This document shows positions 42,609 to 50,875 of a DNA stretch of 64,000 bases, piece after piece. The stretch is from Pseudomonadota bacterium (GTDB taxonomy: Bacteria; Pseudomonadota; Gammaproteobacteria; Burkholderiales; Burkholderiaceae_C). The translations under genes and the position numbers were made by a program. Location of the stretch: contig JAFEEG010000003.1 of NCBI GenBank assembly GCA_018241225.1, forward strand, positions 1 to 64,000, read 5' to 3'. The notes below the pieces were generated by a model, which saw only the letters and a list, made by a program, of their open reading frames with translations, made no database searches and was not told where the DNA came from. Position 1 is the stretch's first letter; every line of letters begins with the position of its first letter.

Positions 42609-42637
42609 ATTTTAGGGTTTACCCTAGATTTAGGCAA
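42609..42637 (-). promoter_or_regulatory. promoter of the 46-residue ORF with palindrome
   Basis: On the minus strand TTGCCT (42632-42637) and TAAAAT (42609-42614) are separated by exactly 17 bp. The spacer and the edge of -10 contain the palindrome TAGGGT-AA-ACCCTA (42613-42626), in a place where a bound protein would block the promoter. Related motifs occur near 13171, 20780 and 46127. Confidence 0.65.
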
Positions 42638-42669
42638 GCCACCCCCTATTTCAAGACCTACGCGCCTTT

Positions 42670-44076
42670 TCAGACCGCCACATGCGCCCCGCCTTGCGAT
42701 TGCAGGCGCACCCGGTCGTACTCGGCCTGCGGCACCGGCTGCGCATTCGGGTCGCCCAGGTCCTGCAGCCTCAGGCGGTAGGTTTCGCGGGCACTTGCAC
42801 AGGCCAGCGCGGCCAGCACCGTGATCGAGAAAGTCATCGCACCCACGGTGAACCAGATGTTGGTGGACCCCGGAGGCGCCACGGCGGCGAACAGGGCCGG
42901 CAGCATGGCGGTGACGGTGGTGCCCAGGTTCTGCGAGATGGCCATGGCCGAGACACGGCTGCGGGTGCGGAACAGCTCCGGATAGAAGCTGGGGAACACC
43001 GCGTTGTAACCCTGGTAGACGATGCCCCACATCAGCAGCGACAGCGCGATGGCCAGCGGCACGTTGCGGATGCTGATGGCATACAGGTAGCCGAAGGACA
43101 GCAGGCCCGAGGCCAGCGCACCCACGATGATCGGCGGCTTGCGGCCGATGCGGTCCGACAGGCTGCCCACCAGCGGAATCACCACCACCGCCAGGATGTT
43201 GCCCAGCACCGGAATCCACAGGTAGATGTCCTTCTTGAAGCCGATGCCGTAGGCCGACTGCACCGCGTAGGCCGCGCCGAACACCGTGGCCACCACCGGG
43301 ATCACGTTCATCAGCGCCATGCAGATCACGCGGATCATGTCGCGCCAGCTGTCCTGGAAGGCCATGACGATGGGCGACTTGGGCACCTCGCCTTGCGACG
43401 TTTCCTCGGTGAAGGCAGGCGTCTCGTCGACTTCGCGGCGGATGATGTAGCCGGCCACGATCACCAGGAACGACAGCAGGAAGGGAATGCGCCAGCCCCA
43501 GCTGTTGAACTGGTCTTCCGGCATGTAGTGCGCCAGAGGCAGGAACACCGCGGCCGCCAGGATCTGCCCGGCCTGCACGCCCTGCAGCGTGAAGCTGGCG
43601 AAGAAGCCGCGCCGCCCGAAGGGTGCGTGCTCCAGGATCATCGAGCTGGCGCCCGAGATCTCGCCGGCCACAGCAAAGCCCTGGATCAGCCGCATGACCA
43701 CCAGCAGCGCCGGTGCCCACAGGCCCACTTGCGCGTAGGTGGGCAGCAGGCCCACGGCCATGGTCGAGAAGCCCATGAGGAACATGCAGATCAAGAGCAC
43801 GTTCTTTCGCCCGTGCGTGTCGCCAAGGTGGCCCAGCACGAAGGCGCCGATGGGCCGCGCCACATAGCCCACGCCGTAGGTGGCCAGCGAGGCAATGATG
43901 GCGATCTTCGGGTTGCCCGTGGGAAAGAAGATCTGCGGAAAGATCAGCGACGCCGCGGTGGCGTAGATGAAGAAGTCGTAGTACTCCAGCGCCGAGCCGA
44001 TCCAGCCGCTGGCGGCGGCCTTCTTCGACTGCTGTTGCTGGTTGTGCGCCTGCGGCGCCGATTGCACGTTGGCCAT
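42670..44076 (-). CDS. MHS-family MFS transporter (aromatic/organic acid uptake)
   Basis: A 468-residue metabolite:H+ symporter of the MHS family (ShiA, ProP, KgtP relatives). The N-terminal motif SGWIGSALEYYDFFIYATAASLIFPQIFF is diagnostic, with RPIGAFVLGHLGDTHGRKNVL as the loop 2-3 MFS signature and GSLSDRIGRKPPII as its repeat. About twelve membrane segments are expected. It lies 60 bp after quiC in the same direction, so uptake of shikimate, quinate, dehydroshikimate or protocatechuate is the likely role. Confidence 0.87.
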   Translation of the reverse strand: MANVQSAPQAHNQQQQSKKAAASGWIGSALEYYDFFIYATAASLIFPQIFFPTGNPKIAIIASLATYGVGYVARPIGAFVLGHLGDTHGRKNVLLICMFLMGFSTMAVGLLPTYAQVGLWAPALLVVMRLIQGFAVAGEISGASSMILEHAPFGRRGFFASFTLQGVQAGQILAAAVFLPLAHYMPEDQFNSWGWRIPFLLSFLVIVAGYIIRREVDETPAFTEETSQGEVPKSPIVMAFQDSWRDMIRVICMALMNVIPVVATVFGAAYAVQSAYGIGFKKDIYLWIPVLGNILAVVVIPLVGSLSDRIGRKPPIIVGALASGLLSFGYLYAISIRNVPLAIALSLLMWGIVYQGYNAVFPSFYPELFRTRSRVSAMAISQNLGTTVTAMLPALFAAVAPPGSTNIWFTVGAMTFSITVLAALACASARETYRLRLQDLGDPNAQPVPQAEYDRVRLQSQGGAHVAV

Positions 44077-44136
44077 CGGTCAGTCTCCTGATTGTGGGTG
44101 TGACAGCGGGGGGCGGGGGAAAAAGCGGGCGGGCGG

Positions 44137-46026
44137 TCAGCTCGTCTGCTGTGCCTGTGAAGCCAGGCGGGCTGGTGCGTTAGCGGCGCCGTAGCCGTCA
44201 TATGCGGCGTCGCGCTGCACCAGCTCGAAGAAGATGCCACCGGCCAGCGGCGGCGTGTAGGCGTGCAGGTAGTCGCCGCCGCTTGCGCGGTCCAGCAGCA
44301 CGCCGTGCGCGCGAAGGCGCGCCAGCAGTTCCGGCGCCACGTCCAGGCGCGTCGGAAGGTCGTCGTAGTAGTTGTCCGAGATCGGCACGAAAGGCACGCC
44401 GCGCTCGCGCAGCGCCGCCACGGCGCCGAAGATGTCCTGCGTAGCCAGCGCAATGTGGTGCACCGTGCCGCCGCCGCGCTTGGACACGCCGCGCGCAATC
44501 TGCGTGCTCTGGCTGGTCGACGCGTTGAGCACCAGGCGCACGCTGCGCTCGGCATTGGCCAGGCCCCGGCTTTGCACCAGGCCGAAGGGGTCGGCCAGCT
44601 CCAGGCTTTCGCCCGCTTCCAGGCCCAGCACGGCGCGGGCAAACAGCATCCAGGTGTGCAACTGGTCGGGCGCCAGGGCCAGGGCCACATGGTCCACGCG
44701 CTGCAAGCCCGGGCGGTGGTTGTCGGCCGCTTCGGCACTGCCTTGCTGCACCACGAAGTCGGTCTTGAACAGAGCTTGCGTGCCAACGCGCGTGTCGACG
44801 AAATGCATGAGGTTGCCCCCAGGCATGACCGTGGCCGGCACCCGCATTTCGCCGGGGCCCACGGGGCTGTCGTGCCAGCGCGAGAGTAGTTGCGTGGCGC
44901 GGCCCACGGCCTGCACCGGGTCGGGGCTGCCGATGCCCAGTGCGCACACGGTGCAGTCGCCGGCCTGCTCGAAGCGCTCGCTGGCGTAGGAGTCCGGCTG
45001 CGCGTTCACGATGAAGTGGATGTCGCCCTGGCGGTAAAGACGCACGGCCTTCGAGCGATGCTGCCCTGCCTGGGCAAAGCCCATGCGCACGAACAGCGCG
45101 TCGAGGTTGCGGGCGAGCTTCTCGTCGGCAGCGAACTCGATGAACTGGATGCCGTCCAGCGTGGGCGCGGGCGGCGGCTCGAACAGCCCGAGCGCAGCAG
45201 GCGCCGACGGCAGGCGCTTGCGCATCTCGCTCTCGAGGAACAGCAGCGAGCGCATGGCGTCCACCGCGGTGCGGCGGTTGGGCGTCTCGCGGAAGATGTC
45301 GTTGAAGATCTCCAGCGACAGCGTGCCCTGGTAGCCGCTCTTGAGCACCTGCTCGAAGAAGTCGAACACCGGCAACTCGCCCTGCCCCGGAAAGCAGCGG
45401 TGATGGCGCGCCCATTGCAGCACGTCCATGGCCAGCAGCGGCGCATCGGCCATCTGCACGAAGAAGATGCGATCGCCCGGCACCTGCGCAATGCCGGCGA
45501 AGTCGTCGCGCAGCGAAAGCGTGTGGAAGCTGTCCAGGATCAGGCCCAGTGCCGGATGGTCGGCGCTCTGCACGATGTCCCAGGCCTGGCCCCAGCGCGA
45601 GGTGGCACGGCCCCACGCCAGCGCCTCGAAGCCGATGCGGATGCCGCGCCGGGCGGCGCGCTCGGCCAGCTCGTGCAGTTGGGCGGCAGCCAGGGCCGGA
45701 TCGTCGATGACCAGCGGCGAGGTGTTGGAGCACACCAGCAGCAGCTGCGCGCCCAGTTGCTGCATCAGGTCGAACTTGCGCTCGGCGCGCTCCAGGTTGC
45801 GCTGGAACTGTGCCTGCGGCATGCCCTCGAAGTCGCGCAGCGGCTGGTACAGGTCCAGCGTCAGGCCCAGGTCGGCGCCGATCTGCCGCAGGTCGGCAGC
45901 AGAGCCCTGGAACTGGATGAAGTCGGGTTCGAAGAGCTCATAGCCCTCGAAGCCGGCAGCCGCAATGGCTTCCAGTTTCTGACGGAGCGTGCCGCTGAGG
46001 GACACGGTGGCAATGGATCGGCGCAT
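44137..46026 (-). CDS. quiC: 3-dehydroshikimate dehydratase fused to HPPD-like domain
   Basis: A 629-residue two-domain protein of the QuiC1 type, which converts 3-dehydroshikimate to protocatechuate. The N-terminal xylose-isomerase-like TIM barrel (1-280) carries metal residues in GFEALAW, LILDSFHTL, FVQMAD and SLEIFND. The C-terminal half (about 300-615) is a vicinal-oxygen-chelate domain like 4-hydroxyphenylpyruvate dioxygenase, with iron ligands in VDHVALAL, VHHIALAT and IFFELVQR. The first-named activity is known for close relatives; the role of the second domain is unclear. It is transcribed with the MHS transporter from a promoter region containing a PcaR-like box. Confidence 0.88.
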   Translation of the reverse strand: MRRSIATVSLSGTLRQKLEAIAAAGFEGYELFEPDFIQFQGSAADLRQIGADLGLTLDLYQPLRDFEGMPQAQFQRNLERAERKFDLMQQLGAQLLLVCSNTSPLVIDDPALAAAQLHELAERAARRGIRIGFEALAWGRATSRWGQAWDIVQSADHPALGLILDSFHTLSLRDDFAGIAQVPGDRIFFVQMADAPLLAMDVLQWARHHRCFPGQGELPVFDFFEQVLKSGYQGTLSLEIFNDIFRETPNRRTAVDAMRSLLFLESEMRKRLPSAPAALGLFEPPPAPTLDGIQFIEFAADEKLARNLDALFVRMGFAQAGQHRSKAVRLYRQGDIHFIVNAQPDSYASERFEQAGDCTVCALGIGSPDPVQAVGRATQLLSRWHDSPVGPGEMRVPATVMPGGNLMHFVDTRVGTQALFKTDFVVQQGSAEAADNHRPGLQRVDHVALALAPDQLHTWMLFARAVLGLEAGESLELADPFGLVQSRGLANAERSVRLVLNASTSQSTQIARGVSKRGGGTVHHIALATQDIFGAVAALRERGVPFVPISDNYYDDLPTRLDVAPELLARLRAHGVLLDRASGGDYLHAYTPPLAGGIFFELVQRDAAYDGYGAANAPARLASQAQQTS

Positions 46027-46080
46027 GGACGCACTGTAGGGCGCGACCCCCTGCGCTCACAATGACCCGATTGCAGTCGG

Positions 46081-46097
46081 CGTTCGATCATCGAACG
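46081..46097 (-). promoter_or_regulatory. IclR/PcaR-like operator before quiC
   Basis: CGTTCGAT-C-ATCGAACG is a perfect palindrome 55-71 bp upstream of the quiC start. Its core GTTCGATCATCGAAC differs at two positions from the PcaR box I recall from Pseudomonas putida (GTTCGATAATCGCAC). IclR-type regulators of this subfamily respond to protocatechuate-pathway metabolites, which agrees with the gene's product. No such regulator is encoded in the window. Confidence 0.65.
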
Positions 46098-46211
46098 GTT
46101 TCGCGCGACATTCGCGCACATCTGGGGGTTGTCCCTAGCCGTCTGCGGCGCTTGCCGGCCATCCACGCGCCGGGAAGAGTATGGAGATCGAACGCCGCGA
46201 GCTGCGGCTGC

Positions 46212-47624
46212 TCAGGCCCCGGGCTCGAAGGGATTGAGCGCCCGCAGCGGCCTTCCCCAGGCACGGGCCGGCGCATGCGCGGCACGCTGTTCGCGCCAGC
46301 GCCGGTGCGCATTGCGCAGCGCTTCGGCACAGGGGCCGCCATGCCACGCGCCAGAAGCATCGCTGCTGCTGCGATAGAGGTGCCGCTGGAGCAGTTCGAG
46401 CTGCGCGGCCAGGCCCGCATCGCCCAGTTGGGCCGCCCACTGCTGCGGCACGGCGCCCGCATGCGCCTGGCACCAGGCCAGCAGCGCCTGGTGTGCGCCC
46501 TTTGCATCGTTGGCCTGGCAGGCGCCGAGCACGCGCTCGAACATGACGCCGTCGGACTGTTCATGGGCGGCAGCCTGCGCCGCGCGATGCTGGCGCCAGC
46601 GCGGCCACATCCTGACCACCACGAACGCGAGAACTGCAAGAAGGATCAGCGCCACCCCCCAGATGCCCAGCCGGACCCAGTCGAGCGGCTTGCGCGGTGC
46701 GCTCGGCGCCGCGCCCACTGGCAGCTCGGGCGCAATGCGCGCGCCGGCATGGGCGCCCGACTTCACCTGCACCGTCACCGCGGGTGCCTGCGCCGTGGCC
46801 GGCTTCTGCGTCTGCGGATCGAGCCATTGCAGTTGCACCGCGGGCAAGGTGTAGCGGCCCGAATCCTCGAACACGTAGGTCACGCGCTCGATGCGCCGCC
46901 CGCCGGCAAAGCCGCCGCCCTGGCCGCTCGAGTCGGTCAGCACCGGGTCGGCCACGTACATCCGCACACCCGACGGTGCCTCGAAATGCGGTGGCGGAAT
47001 CAGCATCGCCGGGGTGTTGGCGGCCTGGACCTCCACGGTGCGCACGAGCGCATCGCCCGCCGCGAGCTGCGTCGCGTCGCGGTCCAGGCTCTGGTGGATG
47101 GCCAGCGGCGTGGCCGGCATCACCGCGCCAGCGGTGGCGCCTGCGGCCGCGGCGCCGGCCGGCAGCTGCACGGCGATGCGCGTGGCCGGCAGCGTCAGGC
47201 TGGCCTGCGCGGTCTTGCCGTCGTCGGCGTGGTAGCTGAAGTCGATCTTCACCGGCGGCAGCGTGAAGTCGCCCGCCTGCTGCGCGGTGAACACGTAGGT
47301 CTTCTGGATGGTGGCCAGGGTCTGCTCGCCCTCCTGCTCCACGCCGTGGACGCCGCGATCGTCGGGCATGGTGATCACGGCGCCCGGCACTTCCAGCGTG
47401 GGAAAGGGCGGTGCCGACAGGAAGAAGTTGGGCGCCACCACGGTCACCTCGATCTGCACCTGCTGGCCCACCAGTGCCGGCTGCTTGCCTTGCACCTGCA
47501 CCCGCACGTCGGGCCCCGAGGCGGCATGGGCCACGCCCGTGGCGAGCGCGAGCTGCAGCAGTACGGCGAACCACAGTGCCAGTGCCGCGCCCGCCGATGC
47601 CACGCGTGACGTGCGGCCCCTCAT
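46212..47624 (-). CDS. batD: BatD-type protein (oxygen tolerance family)
   Basis: A 470-residue envelope protein. A signal peptide (cleavage near GVAHAAS) is followed by BatD beta-domains: VRVQVQGKQPALVGQQVQIEVTV, then PNFFLSAPPFPTLEVPGAVI and YVFTAQQAGDFTLPPVKIDFSY. A membrane helix lies at about residue 335-357 and a cytoplasmic helical tail follows. Bat proteins form a membrane complex with MoxR ATPases, linked to stress tolerance; the exact activity is not settled. The start overlaps the batB stop (ATGA). It is the last gene of the cluster. Confidence 0.87.
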   Translation of the reverse strand: MRGRTSRVASAGAALALWFAVLLQLALATGVAHAASGPDVRVQVQGKQPALVGQQVQIEVTVVAPNFFLSAPPFPTLEVPGAVITMPDDRGVHGVEQEGEQTLATIQKTYVFTAQQAGDFTLPPVKIDFSYHADDGKTAQASLTLPATRIAVQLPAGAAAAGATAGAVMPATPLAIHQSLDRDATQLAAGDALVRTVEVQAANTPAMLIPPPHFEAPSGVRMYVADPVLTDSSGQGGGFAGGRRIERVTYVFEDSGRYTLPAVQLQWLDPQTQKPATAQAPAVTVQVKSGAHAGARIAPELPVGAAPSAPRKPLDWVRLGIWGVALILLAVLAFVVVRMWPRWRQHRAAQAAAHEQSDGVMFERVLGACQANDAKGAHQALLAWCQAHAGAVPQQWAAQLGDAGLAAQLELLQRHLYRSSSDASGAWHGGPCAEALRNAHRRWREQRAAHAPARAWGRPLRALNPFEPGA

Positions 47625-49312
47625 GGCTTGGCTCCTTGCTGGCCGGCAACCGGCTGCGCTGGCGATGCCGGCCGCGCGGGCTGCTGGACCTGCAGGGCGA
47701 ACTTGCGCGCCAGCATCGCCGTTGGCGAGGTCTGGATGTTGCGCATCCAGGCCTCGGCGTTCTGCGCAGCGGTGAGCTGCACTTGCTTGCCGCCCTGCTC
47801 CTTGGTCTTGTCGAACTCGATCTTGTCGGGCTGCAGGTCGGGCGCCTCTTCCTCGCCGTCCTTGTGCTGCCTGGCGATGAGCGCCTTCATCAGCGCGAGG
47901 TTGGCCTTGGCCTCCTTCCAGTCGGGGCGGCGCTGCAGCGCCTGCGTGTAGAAGGCGATTGCCGCCTCGTAGCGCCTGCGCTGCGCCAGCGAGTTGCCCT
48001 GGTTGAACAGGCTCTCGGGCGAATCCACCAGCGCAAAGGCCTGCTGCGCGGCATCGAAGCGTCCGGCCCGGTACAGGGCAACGCCGCGCCACATGGGGTC
48101 GGTGAAGAGCCCGGCAGCCTTGGCGTAGTCTTCGTCCTCGAATGCGAGCCGACCCTGCTGGTCTGGCGTGAGCCACCAGTCGATGAAGCGCTTGTGGTGC
48201 GACGGCGCGGGCGCGTCGGCGGCCTGCTGTTCATCGGCGGTGGACTCCACCAACTGGGCCGCGGCCCCGCGCGGAACGCCGGTTGCAGCCAGCAAGGCCG
48301 CGAACACCCACGTGCCCAGCCAACGGACGGTCCAGCCCTGGCGAAACCACAACGCCGACAGCAAGGTGATGGGCAGCACCAGCCACCAGCCGGCTTCCTT
48401 CCAGCGTGCGTTGGATTCCGACTCCTTCTGCGCCAGGTGCGACTGCACGCGGTGCTGCACCCAGGCCACGTCGTCGTCGCCATCGAGCGTGACCGTGGCC
48501 ACGGGCACGTCGGCATCGCTGCCCAGGCGCTTGAGCGCTTGCACGTCCAGGCGGGCCGAGCTGGGACGCCCGGCGCTGCCCGGTGCTTCGTCGTCCGGCG
48601 TCTTCAGCGGCCCGCCCTGCTCCGTGCCGAAGCCCAGCACCACCGGCAGGCTGCGCCCGCTGTCTACCTGCGCCTTGAACGCCTCGGTGGCGCCAGGCTC
48701 CACGCCGTCGGTGAAAAAGACGATGGTGCCGGGCGTGTCTTCCTTGGCCATGTCGGCGTCGATGGTGCGCAGCGCCAGCGCGGTGTTCTTGCCGGGCTTG
48801 GGCATGATGCTTGTCTGCAGCGCGTCGACAAAGGTCTGGATCAGGCGGCCGTCGTCAGTCAGCGGCAGCACCAGGTGCGTGCTGCCGGCATAGGCATAGA
48901 TGGCCGTGCGCGCGCCCTGGCGCAAGGCCAGCAGCGACTTGACCTTGAGCTTGGCCCGCTCCAGTCGCGTGGGGCTGACGTCCATCGCATCCATGGTCAC
49001 GCCGAGGTCGATGGCAATGGCCAGCGGGGCCTTCTCTTCCAGGAAAGGCGGCCGTTCGCGCTCCCAGGTGGGGCCGGCCATGGCCAGCGCGCCCAGCGCC
49101 ATCAGGGCCGAAGTGAGATGCACCGGGCGCAGGTGCCAGCGCCCCCGCCGGTCCACCACCAGCGCATCGAGCAGATGGGGCGCAATGTTCTGGCGCCAGC
49201 GCTTGCGCACGTCTTCGCGCCAGCCCACCGCCCACAGCAGCAGGCCCGCCGGCAGCAAGGCCAGCAGCCACCACGGGCGGATGAAATGGAACTGGGCGAG
49301 GCTGTCGAGCAT
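47621..49312 (-). CDS. batB: BatB/BatC-like fusion: VWA domain plus TPR
   Basis: A 563-residue membrane protein combining the BatB and BatC architectures. Two N-terminal membrane helices (WWLLALLPAGLLLWAVG and a second near 70-85) flank the start of a VWA domain at about 90-260. The metal-site motif reads IDLGVTMDAMD, in place of DxSxS. Further helices follow, then TPR units (ALYRAGRFDAAQQAFALVDSPESLFNQGNSLAQRRRYEAAIAFYTQAL) and a Gln/Pro-rich tail. The start at 49312 overlaps the batA stop by one base (TGATG). Confidence 0.87.
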   Translation of the reverse strand: MLDSLAQFHFIRPWWLLALLPAGLLLWAVGWREDVRKRWRQNIAPHLLDALVVDRRGRWHLRPVHLTSALMALGALAMAGPTWERERPPFLEEKAPLAIAIDLGVTMDAMDVSPTRLERAKLKVKSLLALRQGARTAIYAYAGSTHLVLPLTDDGRLIQTFVDALQTSIMPKPGKNTALALRTIDADMAKEDTPGTIVFFTDGVEPGATEAFKAQVDSGRSLPVVLGFGTEQGGPLKTPDDEAPGSAGRPSSARLDVQALKRLGSDADVPVATVTLDGDDDVAWVQHRVQSHLAQKESESNARWKEAGWWLVLPITLLSALWFRQGWTVRWLGTWVFAALLAATGVPRGAAAQLVESTADEQQAADAPAPSHHKRFIDWWLTPDQQGRLAFEDEDYAKAAGLFTDPMWRGVALYRAGRFDAAQQAFALVDSPESLFNQGNSLAQRRRYEAAIAFYTQALQRRPDWKEAKANLALMKALIARQHKDGEEEAPDLQPDKIEFDKTKEQGGKQVQLTAAQNAEAWMRNIQTSPTAMLARKFALQVQQPARPASPAQPVAGQQGAKP

Positions 49313-50364
49313 CAGGCGCTGCTCCCCTGCTCCACAACCGGCTTGTCGCCTTGCGCATCCTGCTTTTCGGCAGAGCGGGCCGCGGCGGCCCGGCGCATCA
49401 TGGCCAGCGAGGCCATCAGCAACTGGTAGGCAATGACGATCAGCACGGCCGCGCCCAACGGCCACATGAAAAGCTCGCGCCGGGGCCGCCACGACAGCGT
49501 CTTCTGGTTCTGCGGCGTGATGCGATCCAGCGTGGCATAGATCTGCTCCAGCTCACCCTGGTTGCCGGCAAAGAAATAGCGCCCGCCGGTGGCGGCCGCC
49601 AGTTGGCGCAACAGGTCGAGGTCGACCTTGTCCTCGCCGGTCGCGGCGGGGTCGCCGATACCCACGGTGTGCAGCGTCACGCCGCGCTCCTTGGCAATCT
49701 CGGCGGCCTTGGGCGGCGGCATCTTGCTGGCGGTGTCGTTGCCGTCCGTGAGCAGGATCATCACCTTCTGCGGCGCCTTGCTCTGCTCGAACATCTTGAT
49801 GCCCAGGCCGATCGCGTCGCCCATGGCCGTGCTGGGCCCCGCCATGCCGGGCAGCATCTCGTCGATCATGGCCTGCACCAGTGCATGGTCCATGGTGAAG
49901 GGCACCTGCGGATAGGGCGCATCGCCGAACACCACCAGGCCGATGCGATCGCCCGGGCGACGGCCCACGAAGTCGCGCACCACCTGGCGCACCGCATCGA
50001 CCCGCGCGATGACGGCGCCGTCGGGGCGCTTGTAGTCGCGCGTGTCCATCGACTGGGACAAATCCAGCGCCAGCAGCAGGTCGCGCGCGGGCTGGATCTT
50101 CTCGATGGGCGGGTCCACGAACTGCGGCCTGGCCAGCGCCAGCACCACCAAAGCCCAGGCCACCGGCGCAATGAGCTTTTGCAGCCAGTGCGTGTGCGGC
50201 ACCACCGCGCCGGGTGCCGGCTTGAGCCCGACCGCGCTGGCCACCTCGCCGAAGAACGGCAGGCGCACCGAGGCGCTTTCCTCCCGGTAGGGCGGCATCA
50301 GCCACCACACCAGCAACGGCAAGGGGAGCAAGGCCAGGAGCCAGGGAAACTCAAGTTGATACAT
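49312..50364 (-). CDS. batA: BatA-type VWA membrane protein
   Basis: A 350-residue VWA protein. Two N-terminal membrane helices (FPWLLALLPLPLLVWWLM and LIAPVAWALVVLALARPQ) precede a canonical metal-ion-dependent adhesion site, LALDLSQSMDTRD, with GPSTAMGDAIGLG and LLTDGNDT as its other elements. A C-terminal membrane helix closes the protein. It is the binding-competent partner of BatB. The start ATG 50364 lies just inside the DUF4381 gene end (50351). Confidence 0.9.
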   Translation of the reverse strand: MYQLEFPWLLALLPLPLLVWWLMPPYREESASVRLPFFGEVASAVGLKPAPGAVVPHTHWLQKLIAPVAWALVVLALARPQFVDPPIEKIQPARDLLLALDLSQSMDTRDYKRPDGAVIARVDAVRQVVRDFVGRRPGDRIGLVVFGDAPYPQVPFTMDHALVQAMIDEMLPGMAGPSTAMGDAIGLGIKMFEQSKAPQKVMILLTDGNDTASKMPPPKAAEIAKERGVTLHTVGIGDPAATGEDKVDLDLLRQLAAATGGRYFFAGNQGELEQIYATLDRITPQNQKTLSWRPRRELFMWPLGAAVLIVIAYQLLMASLAMMRRAAAARSAEKQDAQGDKPVVEQGSSA

Positions 50365-50875
50365 GGCCCTGGATCCATTGGCGCGAGGCATCGATCAGCA
50401 CGCGCACGTCGTTGGGTGAAACGCGCGCCAGCGCCTGCGGGTCGTGGTACTGGATTTCGCGCACCAGCGGCGCCAGCGCCTGCGCGCCGTGCGTGGCATG
50501 GCCCGCGTTGGCCAGGAGAAACTGCGCCCACTCGGCACCGCTCTGGCTGGCCACCAGCTCGCGCGGCCAGGCCGCGAGCGCGCAGCGCTTGACCAGTGCC
50601 GGCAGCGCCTCGAGCAACTGCGGCCCCGTGGCCGGGTCGGCCTGCCAGCTCGACTCCAGTCGGCGCAGCTCGGCCAGCGCTTCGCGCCGATAGCGGTTGC
50701 GCCACCAGCGCCGCGCGCCGCGCCAGGCCAGCCACAGCGCCAGCACGGCGAGCAGGACACCCAGCACCTCCCAGCCCACGGTCTGCGGCCGCCACGATAC
50801 GGGCGGCGGCAGCACCACGTCGGCCAGTTGCGACAACGAGGGAATTGCGTCGGAGGCGTTGGCGGCTTCGCTCAT
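50351..50875 (-). CDS. DUF4381 domain protein of the Bat cluster
   Basis: A 174-residue single-pass membrane protein. The N-terminal periplasmic part (SLSQLADVVLPPPVSWRPQT) precedes one membrane helix (WEVLGVLLAVLALWLAW). A cytoplasmic helical part of about 110 residues follows (YRREALAELRRLE, LLEALPALVKRCALAAWPRE). This is the standard DUF4381 gene between DUF58 and batA; the function is unknown. The start overlaps the DUF58 stop by four bases and the end overlaps batA. Confidence 0.87.
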   Translation of the reverse strand: MSEAANASDAIPSLSQLADVVLPPPVSWRPQTVGWEVLGVLLAVLALWLAWRGARRWWRNRYRREALAELRRLESSWQADPATGPQLLEALPALVKRCALAAWPRELVASQSGAEWAQFLLANAGHATHGAQALAPLVREIQYHDPQALARVSPNDVRVLIDASRQWIQGHVST

